Of a stretch of 64,000 nt of DNA, positions 35,364 through 44,282 are shown piece by piece. A program made the translations under genes and the position numbers. The notes beneath the pieces were generated by a model. It had not been told where the DNA came from and did no database searches. It saw nothing but the letters and a program-made list of their open reading frames with translations. Each line of letters begins with the position of its first letter. The first letter of the stretch is position 1. This DNA comes from Rhodanobacteraceae bacterium (GTDB lineage: Bacteria; Pseudomonadota; Gammaproteobacteria; Xanthomonadales; Rhodanobacteraceae). The stretch is taken from assembly GCA_016790075.1 (NCBI GenBank), contig JAEUPP010000039.1, forward strand, positions 310,001-374,000, given 5' to 3'.

Positions 35364-37148
35364 CTATTTCTGCACCGCGTATTCGGGCGAGTTGACGATG
35401 AGATACAGCGCCTCGTGGACGCGCTGGCGCAGGTGATTGGGCGTGTCGCTGGTGATGCTTTCCAGATAGGCAATCAGATGCGCACGCATCCACGGCGACA
35501 TCTGCCCCGACAACAGCAGCAGGTTGTACCGATCGACCAGTGCGGCCGGATTCGCCGCCAGCGTAGCGTCTCGCATGGAATCGATCAGTATGCTGTTGGG
35601 TTCCGCGTAGGTCTGGCCCAGGTAACCCCAGAAGATCTGGCTGCCCAGCGCATTGGTCTGCGCCGTGATCTGGCTCTCCGTATGGATCTGCAGCTCGGGT
35701 GCCAGCAGCCCGCGTGTGGACAGTTCGCCCGGCGGGCTGTAATCGGGTTTGAAGAAGTTGAACACCGAGGGCGAGGCGAGCGGTGCCTGGCCGTAGTCGA
35801 ATTCCGGATTCCAGTCCTGGAAGCGTCCGATCTGCGCGCGCGCCGCCATCGCGCGGCGCAGATGCGCCAGGCGCAGGAGCGGCTCGCGCACCTTGCCGAA
35901 GGTCTCCGCGTGCGAGTACGGCCCCATGCGGGCTTCGACATCGAACACGATCGCGCGCACGACCGCGGCGAGATCACCGCGCACGCCGCTGCCGTTGTTA
36001 TCGAATACCGCCGACACGCGTGCGACATAGGCCGGCGACGGATTGCTCGTGACCAGCCGCTGGATCAACGCACGGGCCATGAACGGACCGACGTTCGGAT
36101 GCCGGAAGATGTTGTCGAGCGCGGCTGCCAGGTTCGATCGCGCGTTTCCGCCGGCAGGCAGGCGACCACCCGCAAGTGTGACACCGGGATAGTTCAGCAG
36201 CTGCTTGTAGCGCTGGCCATTGCCGTCGACCTCGGGCCCCTGCGTGTCGTGCAGACTTTCGACCGGCTCCAGCGGTTCCAGCCAATAGCTGCCGTTGGGC
36301 CCCGGCTCGCAGTATTGCCAGTCCCAGTCGTTGCCCTGGTAACAGTTCTTCCAGTTCCATCCGGTGAACACATGCGCGAAGCCGCGCACCGTGGTCTGGT
36401 TGTAGGTGGGAATGGGCTGTCCGGCGAGCAGCCGCGGCGTGCCGTCGGCGTTGAGTTCGACCAGGCCGATGGAGAACAGCTGCAGGATCTCGCGCGCGTA
36501 GTTCTCGTCGGGACGGATGTTCGCCGCGAGATCGGGCTTGCGATTCTTGAACATCGACAGGTAGTGCCCCATCGCCGGATGCAGCGTCACGTCTTCGAGC
36601 AAGGTTCGAAAATTGCCGAACGCGTGCGTTGCCAGACGATCGTAGTAGTGCGCGGCGGAACGCGTCTGGCCGCTGACGGCTCCGTTGACCTTGGAGATGA
36701 CAAAGATCTCGCTCAACGCGAAGGCAACACGCTGGCGCAACTGATCGCGATGGATGCGGGTCGGTATCGCGGGGTCGGGACCGCCCAGTGCACCCAGCCA
36801 CCACGCCTCCACGCGGGCGTTCTGGTACACCGGCTCCGGAATCGACGCAACCCAGTTCAGATAGTCGACTTCGCGCGTCATGGGTTCGGCCAGCTGTTCG
36901 TCGAACCACGCGCGATAGCCGATATCGCGCAGATGCTGGATGTCCGCCGCGGTCGCTCCGAATGTGGTCTGGGCGAGAAAGCGCGCCGCGTCGGCGTCAC
37001 TGCGCGGCCCCGTGTCCAATGCCTCCAATCCGTCGTGAAACATCGTGTCGGGCCAGCGGCTCAGCGAATTCTGCGCGAGCACGGCGTGGCTTCCGATGAC
37101 GAGCGCGAGTGCGCCGAAACGGCACACGAGACGACGGTATCGACGCAT
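35364..37148 (-). CDS. exported DUF1800 protein
   Basis: The 594-residue protein has a signal peptide (MRRYRRLVCRFGALALVIGSHAVLA) and the DUF1800 domain: ARFLAQTTFGAT, WFDEQL, LRQRVAFALSEIFVIS, ENYAREILQLFSIGL, FTGWNW, RQLLN-like and the C-terminal LYLIVNSPEYAVQK. The start at ATG 37148 follows GGAGGA. It is the first gene of a two-gene operon with the DUF1501 protein. This pairing is widespread in bacteria that degrade polymers and in planctomycetes, but no biochemical role is established to my knowledge. Confidence 0.92.
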   Translation of the reverse strand: MRRYRRLVCRFGALALVIGSHAVLAQNSLSRWPDTMFHDGLEALDTGPRSDADAARFLAQTTFGATAADIQHLRDIGYRAWFDEQLAEPMTREVDYLNWVASIPEPVYQNARVEAWWLGALGGPDPAIPTRIHRDQLRQRVAFALSEIFVISKVNGAVSGQTRSAAHYYDRLATHAFGNFRTLLEDVTLHPAMGHYLSMFKNRKPDLAANIRPDENYAREILQLFSIGLVELNADGTPRLLAGQPIPTYNQTTVRGFAHVFTGWNWKNCYQGNDWDWQYCEPGPNGSYWLEPLEPVESLHDTQGPEVDGNGQRYKQLLNYPGVTLAGGRLPAGGNARSNLAAALDNIFRHPNVGPFMARALIQRLVTSNPSPAYVARVSAVFDNNGSGVRGDLAAVVRAIVFDVEARMGPYSHAETFGKVREPLLRLAHLRRAMAARAQIGRFQDWNPEFDYGQAPLASPSVFNFFKPDYSPPGELSTRGLLAPELQIHTESQITAQTNALGSQIFWGYLGQTYAEPNSILIDSMRDATLAANPAALVDRYNLLLLSGQMSPWMRAHLIAYLESITSDTPNHLRQRVHEALYLIVNSPEYAVQK

Positions 37149-37474
37149 GAAGGTTCCTCCCCGGACTGACGGCGACAGTAGAGAGACAGCTGCGGGCATC
37201 GACGGTCACACTTGCGCTCCGTCACATTTCCCGCGACGAATGGAGCTTTGGCCGTGACCAGCGGACCGGAAGACCTCCGCAGCCCGGCGCATCGGTCCGA
37301 CCGGCGGTAGTTGACGCGCCGGACGGCCAATGTCGTCGGCCATGCGTGTCACGGAGGATCGTCGCCGGCGTAGCAGTGCAGGTCGCCATCGAACCCCGTG
37401 CTCGACAATTCGCCGAGGACTGCGCGCGCAGAAACCACGGGCCGTATTCCGGGAATCGCTCTCACGGCGTGTGA

Positions 37475-37836
37475 CGGGCAGCGGCGACGACCCCGCCACC
37501 GCAAGCCAGCGCGAGGCCGCCACGCTGATAACGCGCTATCACGCCGATCCAAAGCCGATCAGGCTGCGCCCCCTGCCACCGATACCACCCGGCGCGCCGA
37601 TCTGACAGGTCCCTCTCCCACTCAGCAAACCCCGACTCAGCGCGAATAGCGCCAGGACAGCATGCAGCCATCCCGGTAGGGCATGACACCGTGGAACGGC
37701 CGCTGGTCGCCGTCGAACACCAGCGGCAGAAAGTGGCGGTCGCCTTCCCACATCGGCAGATCCAGCAACTGCTCGCGGGCGATCCATTCAAGCGTGCCTT
37801 CCGGATTGCGCTCCAGCGGCGTGCCCGAGTACGCGG
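37475..37836. repeat. direct repeat flanking the island, right copy
   Basis: This is the partner of 23645-24006 in the same orientation. Here the metalloprotease end is only a fragment (its last 41 codons, about 37480-37605, reading REAATLITRY to PIPPGAPI) and the Nudix gene is complete. The 330 bases before it (37149-37474) hold no recognisable gene. Confidence 0.85.
37480..37605 (+). pseudogene. 3' fragment of a zinc metalloprotease gene
   Basis: About 41 codons match the C terminus of the metalloprotease at 21327-23774 (REAATLITRYHADPK, RLRPLPPIPPGAPI) up to the same stop position. The sequence upstream is unrelated, and no signal peptide or catalytic domain is present. It is the counterpart of the cut Nudix gene at the left repeat and marks the right end of the inserted segment. 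Confidence 0.85.
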
Positions 37837-38122
37837 TGACCAGAAACAGAAAACCGAGCCAGTCTTCACCGTGCTTGCCGAAACCGGGCCAGCTAATGGT
37901 GCCGCGCAGGGTCAACGCCGTGCACTGTATGCCGGCTTCCTCGTAGATTTCGCGGCGCATGCCCGCAAGCACATCTTCGTCGGCCTCGATCTTGCCGCCC
38001 AGGCCGTTGTACTTGCCGAGATGATGATCCTGCGCACGCGCATTGCGGTGGATCATGAGTACGCGCTTGTGGTCGGGCGAAAGTACATAACCTAGCGTCG
38101 CGACGATCGGGGAATATGGCAT
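37637..38122 (-). CDS. Nudix hydrolase (MutT/8-oxo-dGTP diphosphatase type)
   Basis: The 161-residue protein carries a perfect Nudix box at residues 43-65 (GKIEADED... REIYEEAGI). The N-terminal strand VATLGYVLSPDHKRVLMIHRN and the motif NGLGGK fit the MTH1/YtkD-like 8-oxo-dGTP diphosphatases, which hydrolyse damaged nucleotides to monophosphates with Mg2+. Its 3' end lies in the right direct repeat. A truncated copy is at 23807-24006. The gene was probably next to the complete metalloprotease before the island arrived. Confidence 0.92.
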   Translation of the reverse strand: MPYSPIVATLGYVLSPDHKRVLMIHRNARAQDHHLGKYNGLGGKIEADEDVLAGMRREIYEEAGIQCTALTLRGTISWPGFGKHGEDWLGFLFLVTAYSGTPLERNPEGTLEWIAREQLLDLPMWEGDRHFLPLVFDGDQRPFHGVMPYRDGCMLSWRYSR

Positions 38123-38184
38123 TTACCATTACTCCATAAATGGCTTTTGAATCATCCTGAGGGTGGCAGCGACCCGCGGCCAGC

Positions 38185-39036
38185 CTATCGGGTTCCGCGC
38201 GCTATCAGGTAAAGCCCGCTCGCCACGATAATGCCGGCGCCGGCCAGCGTGGCCATATCCGGAAACGTGCGCCACAGCGTCCAGTCGATCAGCAACGCCC
38301 AAATCAGCGCCGTGTATTCCAGCGGTGCGACGACCGCGGCGGGGCTGCTGCGAAAGGCTTCCGTGACCGCGTATTGGCCGATGGCGCCGCTCAGGCCCAC
38401 ACCGGCCAGCAGCCAGGCGTCCTCACTCTCGACGCTGCGCCAGTCGGGCCAAGCCAGCAGCGTCGCAACCAGCGCCAGCAAGGTCAGCATCCAGAACACC
38501 ATGGCCTGCGTCGTATCGGTCTTGCCCAGCAGGCGCACGCTGATCGCACTGATCGCGTAGGCCAGCGCTGCACCGAGCATGGCCAGCCCGCTCAGCGACA
38601 CCAGCCCTTGTCCGGTAGGACGCAAGATTACGAGCGTGCCGACGAGACCGACGCCGATTGCACTCCAGCTCTGCCAGCTCACGCGTTCGCCGAGCAGTGG
38701 CACAGCAAGCGCCGTCACCAACAACGGCGCGACGAAAAACAGAGCATAGGCTTCCGCCAGCGGCAGGCGCTTGAGGGCATAGGCAAACAAGGCAAGCATC
38801 GCGACCGCGAGCACACCGCGCAGCAAATGCAGGCTCCAGCGTACGCGCACAAGCTGGCCAGGTCCGCCCGCCAGCAGCGCCCAGACCAGCACGAACGGCC
38901 ACGAAGCAAGCCCACGCAGTGCTGCAACCTGGGTCGCCGGATAACGCGCAGCCAGCAGCTTCATGCCGGTGTCCATCAGCGCGAACACAGCAACAGCGAC
39001 CAGCATGCACAGCGTGCCGCGCAAGTAGGTAGTCAT
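38185..39036 (-). CDS. DMT superfamily transporter (EamA)
   Basis: The 283-residue protein has ten membrane helices in two EamA repeats: first LMDTGMKLLAARYPATQ with the first-half ends near EAYALFFVAPLLVTALAVPLLGE, second SAISVRLLGK... with PLEYTALIWALLIDW. Such proteins export or import small metabolites across the inner membrane. The substrate is unknown. ATG 39036 was chosen because the frame upstream is not conserved-looking. It follows the Lrp-type regulator gene in the same direction (135 bases after it), a common pairing for amino-acid exporters, so amino-acid export under Lrp control is possible. Confidence 0.85.
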   Translation of the reverse strand: MTTYLRGTLCMLVAVAVFALMDTGMKLLAARYPATQVAALRGLASWPFVLVWALLAGGPGQLVRVRWSLHLLRGVLAVAMLALFAYALKRLPLAEAYALFFVAPLLVTALAVPLLGERVSWQSWSAIGVGLVGTLVILRPTGQGLVSLSGLAMLGAALAYAISAISVRLLGKTDTTQAMVFWMLTLLALVATLLAWPDWRSVESEDAWLLAGVGLSGAIGQYAVTEAFRSSPAAVVAPLEYTALIWALLIDWTLWRTFPDMATLAGAGIIVASGLYLIARGTR

Positions 39037-39170
39037 CCAGAACCTTATGCCAGATCCGCCGCAGTATAGCGTCAGTACGACGCGACCCGGCGAACACTCC
39101 CTGGAGGTTTCGCCCGGTACCTCCAGCCGTGGCACCCGGCGCTCAAGCCGGCATGGCGCGGCCGACGGCG

Positions 39171-39605
39171 TCAGCGCCGGAAGTCCTCATTGAGCACGAC
39201 GAGCGTCGAGACCGCGGCAACCTCGGCCTGCGTGGCGAGCCAGTCGCGCAACTCATTGAGTGCAAGCATGGACTCGGCGCTGGCAGCAATCAGAAGATCA
39301 ACGTCACCGCCGATCGAGCAGCAGCGCTCGAACTCACGCCGCTCATGCAGGCGGCGGACCAGTGCCGTAGCCGGCGTACGTAGCAGGCGAACGCTGAAGT
39401 AGACCTGGACCACGCCAGTGCTGACCGGCCACGCAACTTCGGCACGGTAGCCGCGAATGATGCCGCTGTTTTCCAGACGCGCGACGCGCTCGCGCACCGA
39501 GCTGCGGGCAAGGCCAACCCGCGCGGCGATGGTCTTCAGCGGTAGCCGCGCGTTGCGATACAGCAACTCGAGCAGCTGACGATCCTTGGTGTCGAGCATA
39601 GACAT
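39171..39605 (-). CDS. Lrp/AsnC family transcriptional regulator
   Basis: The 144-residue protein has an N-terminal helix-turn-helix (LDTKDRQLLELLYRNARLPL... RSSVRERVARLENSGII) and a C-terminal RAM ligand-binding domain with an EFERCCSIGGDVDLLI strand. Lrp-type regulators bind amino acids and control nearby genes, here plausibly the downstream EamA transporter. ATG 39605 follows GGAG. An ATG two codons later is an alternative. Most of 39606-40044 is empty, with an AT-rich block at 39860-39915, which may hold the promoters of this gene and of the divergent collagenase. Confidence 0.88.
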   Translation of the reverse strand: MSMLDTKDRQLLELLYRNARLPLKTIAARVGLARSSVRERVARLENSGIIRGYRAEVAWPVSTGVVQVYFSVRLLRTPATALVRRLHERREFERCCSIGGDVDLLIAASAESMLALNELRDWLATQAEVAAVSTLVVLNEDFRR

Positions 39606-40044
39606 GGCGGCTCCAGGCGAAATGGCTACGTCCAGGTCCAAAAAGGCGGCAGCGCCGGCAGCCGCAATCACGTCCAATAAGTCCGGCCCCGTAACTGTCG
39701 CGTGGCCGGCGCACGCTGTCATGACGCTATCGGCTCTGATTGCATCGATTTCGGTATGAAATTACTGAATCGTGACAGCCTGCGCAAAGAGTATGCCTCG
39801 GGGAATTGCAACCGTAACAACCGCCTTTTCGGCATTGCGCGCCGCAGCGCATGGTGGACTTTTTGTTAAATAAGTTTAGTTTAAAAATCACTATAGTTAA
39901 TTAACTCAAAATATGCGCATACATCCGACCTAACCCACGGAAATGACAATACGACGACATTTCCTCCCCCTAGATTCGGCGCCGCGTCGCCAAGCGATTC
40001 ATCGCCGACGCCTAATAAGAATCATCATTCGGGAGGGAACACAG
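39606..40044. promoter_or_regulatory. intergenic region with AT-rich block upstream of the collagenase
   Basis: No gene is seen. The block at 39860-39915 is rich in A and T (TTTTTGTTAAATAAG, TTTAAAAATCACTATAGTTAA) in strong contrast to the GC-rich surroundings, as expected of a promoter with UP-like or regulator-binding sequence. I could not fix a -35/-10 pair with good spacing. The collagenase ribosome site GGGAGGG is at 40031-40037. Confidence 0.4.
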
Positions 40045-42903
40045 ATGTCGCAAACCTATCGCCGTAGAAAATTTCTCCTCAGCGCAATCCTGCTGGCAAC
40101 AACCGCCTCCACGGCCGCCACCGCTGCTACAAAATCCCAGCCTACGCATCCAGGCGTGGAGAAATCCGCCTCGATCGAGTCCTCCGCCACGGAGCCGCTC
40201 CTGCATCGCGAGCAGTATCTGAACGCCAGTTCGCGACCGCCTGCCACATCGCTGCAAAATGTGCACCGCTCCGACTATGACCTTCCGGACACGGACGCGC
40301 TGGATTTGGAGCGGCCTTCGGCGCGCTACAGCCGCAAGGCTACGTGCGACTCCAATCAGTTCAGCACCCTGAGCGGCAGCGCGCTCGTCAATGCGGTCAA
40401 GGCCGCCGAGAGCCAGTGCATCAACACCCTGTTCAACCTCACCGGCAGCGTTGCGCAAGCCACCTTCCGCGAAGCGCAGATGACCAGCATTGCGACCGCA
40501 TTCCAGAGCGCTGCCACCAGCTATAACGGCACGAATTCCGGCAGCGCGCTGCAGCTGGTCCTGTTCCTTCGCGCCGGCTACTACGTGCAGTACTACAACC
40601 CGTCCACGGTAGGCAGCTATGGCGCGGCGCTGCGCAACGCGATTCGCCCAGGGCTGGATTCATTCGCCGCCAACGCTAACTTCAGCCGCATAGACGACGT
40701 GCACGGCGAGACACTGTCCGAGTACATGACCTTGCTCGACAGCTCGGGTGAAAACGCGCGCTATCTCTATGTGGTCAAGCGCGTGCTCAACAATTACAAC
40801 CCCACGACGTATGCGCCTTATTACTGGATGAGGGCTGCGACAAACAACGCCTACACCGTATTGTTCCGCGGGCATTACAACACCGAATTCGTCAATCTCG
40901 TAAACTCAGACACTTCAATAATTGATACTTTATACACATTTGCCAATAATAATTTTTCACGACTCGGCCAGAACGACAGTTATCTGGTCTCCAACGCCGG
41001 CCGCGAACTAACCCGCTTCGTGCAATATTCCGGTAGCCTGCAGGCACTTGCCCGCTCGCGCGCAAAGGCTTTGCTGGATCGCAGCAGCGTCACCGGAGTC
41101 ACGGCGCCGCTCTGGGTTGGCATTGGTGAGCTGGCCGACTACCACGACAAGGCCAACTGCAGTTACTACAACCTCTGCGATTTCAAGGAGCGGGTCTCAG
41201 CCGCCGCGCTGCCGATCTCGCATCAATGCAGTTCTACCCTGCGCATACGCGCCCAGTCCATGAGCCAGAGCGAGCTGCAGAACACCTGCACCATCGTCGC
41301 CGGACAGGAGGACTATTTCCATACGAAAGTAGCGAGCAACCGCGTACCAGTCGCCAACGACAACAATACCGCGCTGGAAATGGTCGTATTCGACAGTAGC
41401 ACGGACTACGGCACCTACGCGGGCGCCCTGTTTGACATCGACACCAACAACGGCGGCATATACCTCGAAGGCAACCCGGCGACGGCTGGCAATCAGGCTC
41501 GCTTTATCGCCTATGAGGCCGAATGGTTACGCCCGACCTTCGAGATCTGGAACCTGACCCATGAATACGTGCATTACCTCGACGGCCGCTACAACCTGTA
41601 CGGTGATTTCAGCGCGTCGATTTCGCAGAAAACGGTCTGGTGGATCGAAGGCCTTGCCGAATACCTGTCCTATAGCTATCGCAACCTGACCTACAGCGCC
41701 GCGGTTGACGAGGCCGCTGCCGGCACGCACGCACTGAGCACAATATTCCAGAACGACTACAACAGCGGCACGACTCGCGTCTATCGCTGGGGTTATCTCG
41801 CCGTGCGCTTCATGTTCGAGAAGCATCGCAATGAGGTTACGAGCATTCTCAACCAGTTCCGGCCGGGCAACTACACGGGCTATGCCTCGTATATGTCCGG
41901 TATCGGCTCGAACTATGACGCCGAGTTCCGCAGTTTCCTCTCCTGCGTCGCCAACCCCAACGGCAACGGATGCGGCGGCGCCGTGAACCAGCCACCCGTG
42001 GCAAACTTCAGCTTCACTACCAATGGCCTGGCTGTTACGTTCACCGATTCCTCGACGGACAGCGACGGCAATATCACGGCGCGCAGCTGGAATTTCGGCG
42101 ATGGCACGAGTTCGACCGCAACGAACCCCAGCAAGACCTATACAAGCGCCGGCACCTATACCGTCACACTGACTGTTACGGACAACCGCAACGCGACGAA
42201 CAGCACGACACGAAACGTCACCGTAACCAGCACGCCGCCCCCTCCGACGGGCAGTGAACTCCAGAACGGCGTGCCACGCACCGGCCTTTCTGCTGCCCAG
42301 GGCGCCAAGCTCTACTTCACAATTGATGTGCCCGCCGGCGCGACCAATCTGCGCGTCGCCGTCAGCGGCGGCAGCGGAGATGCCGACCTGTACTTGCGCT
42401 TCGGCAGCGCACCGACGACGACGGCCTATGACTGCCGCCCGTGGGTCAGCGGCAACACCGAAAATTGCCAGGTCGCCACGCCGCAGGCAGGCCGATACCA
42501 TGTGATGCTCGACGCGTACAGCGCATTCTCCGGCGCCACTCTCGTTGCGACCTACACACCGACGACCAACACGCTGCCCGAATGCACCGGCAGCGCACAG
42601 GCCATGGGCAAGAACTGCCAGCGTGGCAATATCTCGGCCAACACGGGCAACATCGCCTACTTCTACGTGTATATCCCCGCCGGAACCGCGCAGCTGCGCA
42701 TCCGCTCCAGCGGTGGCACAGGTGACGCCAACCTCTACGCAAATGCGCCAACCTGGGCTACGCCGACGGCTTACCAGCAGCGCTCCATCAATGCAGGCAA
42801 CGGCGAAACGCTGACGATCAACAATCCGCCGACGGGCTACTACTACGTCAGCCTGCATGCGGCCAGTGCGTTCAGCGGCGTTACGTTGAGCACGGAGTAC
42901 TGA
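40045..42903 (+). CDS. secreted M9 collagenase with PKD and PPC domains
   Basis: The 952-residue preprotein has a signal peptide (about 1-28), an M9N collagenase domain, and the catalytic gluzincin motif HEYVH (506-510) with the third ligand in WWIEGLAEYLSY. Then come one PKD domain (about 650-735) and two PPC domains that are normally removed after secretion. The arrangement matches Vibrio/Alteromonas-type microbial collagenases, which cut native collagen with Zn2+. ATG 40045 follows a strong GGGAGGG. Related PKD and PPC modules recur in the protein at 48414-51809. A hairpin GGGGCC/GGCCCC follows (42932-42949). Confidence 0.92.
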   Translation: MSQTYRRRKFLLSAILLATTASTAATAATKSQPTHPGVEKSASIESSATEPLLHREQYLNASSRPPATSLQNVHRSDYDLPDTDALDLERPSARYSRKATCDSNQFSTLSGSALVNAVKAAESQCINTLFNLTGSVAQATFREAQMTSIATAFQSAATSYNGTNSGSALQLVLFLRAGYYVQYYNPSTVGSYGAALRNAIRPGLDSFAANANFSRIDDVHGETLSEYMTLLDSSGENARYLYVVKRVLNNYNPTTYAPYYWMRAATNNAYTVLFRGHYNTEFVNLVNSDTSIIDTLYTFANNNFSRLGQNDSYLVSNAGRELTRFVQYSGSLQALARSRAKALLDRSSVTGVTAPLWVGIGELADYHDKANCSYYNLCDFKERVSAAALPISHQCSSTLRIRAQSMSQSELQNTCTIVAGQEDYFHTKVASNRVPVANDNNTALEMVVFDSSTDYGTYAGALFDIDTNNGGIYLEGNPATAGNQARFIAYEAEWLRPTFEIWNLTHEYVHYLDGRYNLYGDFSASISQKTVWWIEGLAEYLSYSYRNLTYSAAVDEAAAGTHALSTIFQNDYNSGTTRVYRWGYLAVRFMFEKHRNEVTSILNQFRPGNYTGYASYMSGIGSNYDAEFRSFLSCVANPNGNGCGGAVNQPPVANFSFTTNGLAVTFTDSSTDSDGNITARSWNFGDGTSSTATNPSKTYTSAGTYTVTLTVTDNRNATNSTTRNVTVTSTPPPPTGSELQNGVPRTGLSAAQGAKLYFTIDVPAGATNLRVAVSGGSGDADLYLRFGSAPTTTAYDCRPWVSGNTENCQVATPQAGRYHVMLDAYSAFSGATLVATYTPTTNTLPECTGSAQAMGKNCQRGNISANTGNIAYFYVYIPAGTAQLRIRSSGGTGDANLYANAPTWATPTAYQQRSINAGNGETLTINNPPTGYYYVSLHAASAFSGVTLSTEY

Positions 42904-42931
42904 CGGCACCTCGCAAGGTTTGTCTGCCCCC

Positions 42932-42949
42932 GGGGCCAAGGACGGCCCC
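42932..42949 (+). terminator. hairpin after the collagenase
   Basis: GGGGCC (42932-42937) and GGCCCC (42944-42949) form a six-base GC stem 28 bases past the collagenase stop. There is no T tract, so termination strength is unclear. Confidence 0.35.
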
Positions 42950-43022
42950 CTTGCAAGGCCGCGGCGGCAGCACCTCGCTTATGATGCGCGCCCTGGCTTC
43001 ACGCCGTTGCTGCGTTCATTCC

Positions 43023-44282
43023 GTGTCTTCATCTTCGTCAGCACTCGCCATCGTCGGTGGCGGTCCGGCCGGACTCATGGCCGCTGAAACTGCCCGCGCC
43101 TGCGGTGTTTCCGTCGAGGTCTACGATGCCATGGGTTCCGTAGGCCGGAAATTTCTCATCGCCGGCAAAGGTGGCCTGAACCTGACCCACTCGGAACCCT
43201 TTGTGGAATTTGTGACTCGCTACGGCGAGCGCGCCGCGACCGTGGAAGCGTGGCTGCGTGCGTTCGATGCGGATGCATTGCGCGCCTGGGCGCGTGGATT
43301 GGGAATAGAAACTTTCGTCGGCAGTTCCGGCCGCGTATTTCCGCAGGACCTCAAGGCAGCCCCCCTGCTGCGCGGCTGGGTACGGCGCCTGCGCGAGCAG
43401 GGCGTGCAGTTTCATGTGCAGCAGCGCTTCGTGGGCTGGGATGCACAAGGACAGCTGTGTTTCCGCCAACGCGATGGACAGATACAGGCGGTCGCTAGCG
43501 GTGCCTGCGTGCTCGCCCTGGGCGGCGCGAGCTGGCCCGTATTGGGTTCCGACGGCGCCTGGACGGAGATACTGGCCGCACGCGGCGTGGACATCGCCGC
43601 GCTCAAACCAGCCAATTGTGGTTTCGATGTCGCCTGGTCGGCGCATTTCGCCCAGCGCTTCGCCGGTGCGGCGCTGAAACCCGTTGCACTGCACTGGACC
43701 CGGCGCGACGGCCGCCGCGAAATACGCCAGGGCGAATTCGTTATCACCACCGGCGGCGTCGAGGGCAGCTTGATCTACGCCGCCTCAGCGGATCTACGCG
43801 AGACACAGCAGCAGGAAGGCTGCGCCGATATCACTCTTGATCTCGCCCCTTCCTGTTCGCTGCAGCGCCTGCAGCAAGACCTGCGCAAACCACGCGAACG
43901 CCGCTCGGTCAGCGAGCATTTGCGCCGTCAGACCGGACTCAGCGGCGTCAAGGCCGGACTGATCTTTGAAGCGCTAGGCAAAGACGCCCTTGCCGATGTC
44001 GACAAACTCGCCGCTACGATCAAGGCCCTGCCGCTGCGCCTGCTGCGTCCTCGCCCGGTCGCCGAGGCCATCAGCACCGCCGGTGGGGTGCGCCTCGAAG
44101 CACTGGACGAGCACCTGATGCTGCGCGCGTTGCCCGGCGTGTTCTGCGCTGGCGAGATGCTTGACTGGGAGGCCCCGACCGGCGGCTACCTGCTGACCGC
44201 CAGTTTCGCCAGCGGCCTCATCGCCGGCCGTGGCGCCGCGCAATGGCTGAAACGCCAAAGTCGGGGTTCCGCTACACGCTGA
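43023..44282 (+). CDS. HI0933/BaiN-type flavoprotein (NAD(P)/FAD-dependent oxidoreductase)
   Basis: The 419-residue protein begins with a Rossmann FAD motif (ALAIVGGGPAGLMAAETA), then the family-specific GRKFLIAGKGGLNLTHSE and FGSSGRVFPQDLKAAPLLRGW-like segments (here GSSGRVFP), a TTGGVEGSL strand and the closing GGVRLEAL... FCAGEMLDWEAPTGGYLL. It fits the TIGR03862 branch of HI0933-like flavoproteins, whose reaction is unsettled. GTG 43023 was chosen. ATGs at 42951 and 42981 give longer N termini. No operon partner is evident. Confidence 0.88.
   Translation: MSSSSSALAIVGGGPAGLMAAETARACGVSVEVYDAMGSVGRKFLIAGKGGLNLTHSEPFVEFVTRYGERAATVEAWLRAFDADALRAWARGLGIETFVGSSGRVFPQDLKAAPLLRGWVRRLREQGVQFHVQQRFVGWDAQGQLCFRQRDGQIQAVASGACVLALGGASWPVLGSDGAWTEILAARGVDIAALKPANCGFDVAWSAHFAQRFAGAALKPVALHWTRRDGRREIRQGEFVITTGGVEGSLIYAASADLRETQQQEGCADITLDLAPSCSLQRLQQDLRKPRERRSVSEHLRRQTGLSGVKAGLIFEALGKDALADVDKLAATIKALPLRLLRPRPVAEAISTAGGVRLEALDEHLMLRALPGVFCAGEMLDWEAPTGGYLLTASFASGLIAGRGAAQWLKRQSRGSATR

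Noticed and set aside
35331-37169. 612-codon plus-strand open frame
   Set aside because: It lies entirely antisense to the DUF1800 gene, is rich in R, H, Q and V as such shadows are, and has no domain or ribosome site.
41527-42939. 470-codon minus-strand frame
   Set aside because: It is antisense to the collagenase C-terminal half. No domain is seen.
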